From the NCBI GenBank assembly GCA_023250585.1, contig JAHFAK010000108.1:1-7901 (forward strand): DNA of 7,901 nucleotides, read 5' to 3'. The DNA comes from Deltaproteobacteria bacterium. GTDB lineage: Bacteria; Bdellovibrionota_F; JAHFAK01. Both the position numbers and the translations under genes were made by a program. Of this stretch, positions 6,934-7,901 are shown in pieces. Position 1 is the first letter of the stretch. The number at the start of each line of letters is the position of its first letter. The notes under the pieces are model-generated. The model saw only the letters and a list, made by a program, of their open reading frames with translations. It searched no databases and had not been told where the DNA came from.

Positions 6934-7722
6934 ATGAATAGGGTAAACATCAGAGAACTTTTTAAAAATGTATCCTCGAAGTTAATGCAAGAATTTTCAG
7001 AAACCGAGCGATCTCTCGCCTTTCCTCCTGACCGCGGAGGTCAGAGGGAGGAAGCAATAAGAAGGTTCCTCACGGAAAAACTACCCAAAAGATATGGAGT
7101 GAGCAAAGGATTTGTCGTAAGTAGCGAGGGCATTCAAAGTGATCAATGTGATGTAATTATTTATGATGCCGATAGCACACCCATTTTTTATGCAGATATT
7201 AATCAAGAAGTATTCCCCATAGAAACCGTCTATTGTGTAATACAAGTTAAATCCCGTCTTACCCCCACAACCCTTGATGAAGCAATAAAAAATATCAAGT
7301 CTTTCAAAGAAGTGCCAAGGGAGGATCTTACCTCTCTTCCTCTTGGGCCTGGGAAGACAAGCATGTCCCTTGGCTATGGGAGGCCTCTTAACACCAAATT
7401 AGGTATTTTATTAGCTTATGACTTCGGCGATTCCTATGCTACAAAACCAATCGGTGAAGTAGCCGATGAAATCATCTCAAAAATTGAGACTGAGGAAAGA
7501 AGAACAAGGATTGACTTTGCCTGCGTTGTGAGTAGAGGTATGTTTCTCCCAATGTTTATGGAGGGTGGGACAGCAACGGTTGCCTTATTTGATGATACAG
7601 TGGGATTAAAATGTGTCCCTGAGGCAGAAAAAAGCGTGGGCTTGTTTTTCGTGGTTTTGCTTACGACGTTGAACCAATTAAGATTGGCCAATCCGGATTT
7701 ATTTCGCTATTTTAATCAGTAA
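6934..7722 (+). CDS. DUF6602-like protein, possible PD-(D/E)XK nuclease
   Basis: A 262-residue soluble protein with no signal peptide or membrane segment. The N-terminal half follows the DUF6602 pattern as remembered: a GGQREEAIRRFL helix (35-46), a conserved LPKRYGVSKGFV stretch (50-61), then SDQCDVIIYD (69-78) and IETVYCVIQVKSRL (96-109). Read as a PD-(D/E)XK fold, the likely active-site residues are E39, D73 and Q104-V-K106, with E97 also conserved-looking. The Q in place of the second acidic residue (QxK) occurs in some members of this nuclease superfamily. The C-terminal half (about 145-262) is mixed and unrecognised. The gene stands between two direct copies of a hairpin, 138 bases after the methylase, which suggests a separate unit rather than a third operon gene. 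Nuclease activity is inferred and the biological role is unknown. Confidence 0.8.
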   Translation: MNRVNIRELFKNVSSKLMQEFSETERSLAFPPDRGGQREEAIRRFLTEKLPKRYGVSKGFVVSSEGIQSDQCDVIIYDADSTPIFYADINQEVFPIETVYCVIQVKSRLTPTTLDEAIKNIKSFKEVPREDLTSLPLGPGKTSMSLGYGRPLNTKLGILLAYDFGDSYATKPIGEVADEIISKIETEERRTRIDFACVVSRGMFLPMFMEGGTATVALFDDTVGLKCVPEAEKSVGLFFVVLLTTLNQLRLANPDLFRYFNQ

Positions 7723-7733
7723 GGATTAAAACA

Positions 7734-7780
7734 GGGAACGCTTCTATTTTTCGGCGGTCGCAGAAATTAGAACCGTCCCT
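7734..7780 (+). repeat. REP-like hairpin, copy 2 (left arm degraded); possible terminator
   Basis: A direct repeat of 6861-6907, starting 11 bases after the DUF6602-like stop. The right arm and adjoining loop (7759-7779) are identical to 6886-6906 over 21 bases, and the loop differs at two positions. The left arm AGGGAACGCTTCTA carries one extra A and one G-to-C change relative to a perfect partner of the right arm, so the stem is imperfect. GATTTTT follows, so it may terminate the DUF6602-like transcript. Confidence 0.8.
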
Positions 7781-7791
7781 GATTTTTGAGC

Positions 7792-7796
7792 GAGGG
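7792..7796 (+). promoter_or_regulatory. Ribosome-binding site of the right-edge gene
   Basis: GAGGG ends seven bases before the TTG at 7804. This spacing is the main reason to prefer TTG over the in-frame ATG at 7828, whose nearest AGGG is only two bases away. Confidence 0.45.
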
Positions 7797-7803
7797 TTAT
7801 ACA

Positions 7804-7901
7804 TTGATTGACCTCTTCTTCAGGGCTATGGCAGGTTTGATTCTCGTTTACATAGTCTATAAGAATCAACCACAACAAGTACTCGCCGTATTTTGTTTTA
7901 T
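7804..7901 (+). CDS. Unrecognised small membrane protein, N-terminal part (cut by window end)
   Basis: An open frame from TTG at 7804 runs to the right edge without a stop and gives 32 residues. It starts (M)IDLFFRAMAGLILVYIVY, one hydrophobic stretch that could be a membrane segment, followed by the polar KNQPQQ and a second hydrophobic run. No family is recognised. A good Shine-Dalgarno precedes it, and it follows the second hairpin with nearly the same spacing (24 bases from hairpin to start) as the DUF6602-like gene follows the first (26). The short visible length means it could be a chance frame. Confidence 0.45.
   Translation, partial: MIDLFFRAMAGLILVYIVYKNQPQQVLAVFCF

Noticed and set aside
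6861-7780. Integron attC sites bounding a gene cassette
   Set aside because: The hairpins lack the RYYYAAC and GTTRRRY core boxes and no integrase is present; REP-like repeats explain them better.
1-7901. CRISPR array, tRNA or rRNA genes
   Set aside because: No regularly spaced repeat series and no tRNA or rRNA signature was found; the only long direct repeat is the hairpin pair.

Overview
The window is a bacterial accessory region of about 40% GC with dense plus-strand coding. TGA is used as an ordinary stop (the first two complete genes end in TGA), so there is no sign of a recoded genetic code. The lineage cannot be fixed from this sequence. The short GC-rich palindromes and REP-like hairpins recall, from memory only, uncultivated candidate-phylum genomes such as Patescibacteria; that is weak evidence.

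Layout from left to right. (1) Positions 3-95 hold the last 30 codons of a gene entering from the left edge, best read as the C-terminal end of a Fic-family protein. (2) Positions 96-436 are an unusually GC-rich, palindrome-rich intergenic region. It has a strong extended -10 promoter candidate, a canonical G-quadruplex motif on the minus strand, and nested inverted repeats. (3) Positions 437-3565 encode a 1042-residue SNF2/RapA-type helicase. (4) Positions 3562-6795, overlapping it by ATGA, encode a 1077-residue protein with an N-terminal PD-(D/E)XK nuclease, an N6-adenine methyltransferase and a type ISP-like specificity domain. (5) Positions 6861-6907 are a REP-like hairpin. (6) Positions 6934-7722 encode a 262-residue DUF6602-like protein with a possible PD-(D/E)XK fold. 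(7) Positions 7734-7780 hold a second, directly repeated and partly degraded copy of the hairpin. (8) From 7804 to the right edge runs the start of a short hydrophobic protein.

The helicase and the nuclease-methylase form one translationally coupled operon and look like a restriction-modification or anti-phage pair. Classical type ISP enzymes carry nuclease, SF2 translocase, methylase and target recognition in one chain. Here the methylase chain has no translocase and the motor is a separate SNF2-type protein. The most attractive hypothesis is therefore a split type ISP-like system, with a DISARM-like SNF2 plus methylase module as the main alternative. The DUF6602-like gene lies alone between two copies of the same hairpin, like a small cassette placed behind the operon. 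The Fic end and the DUF6602-like gene would fit a defence or mobile island, but only sequence context supports that.
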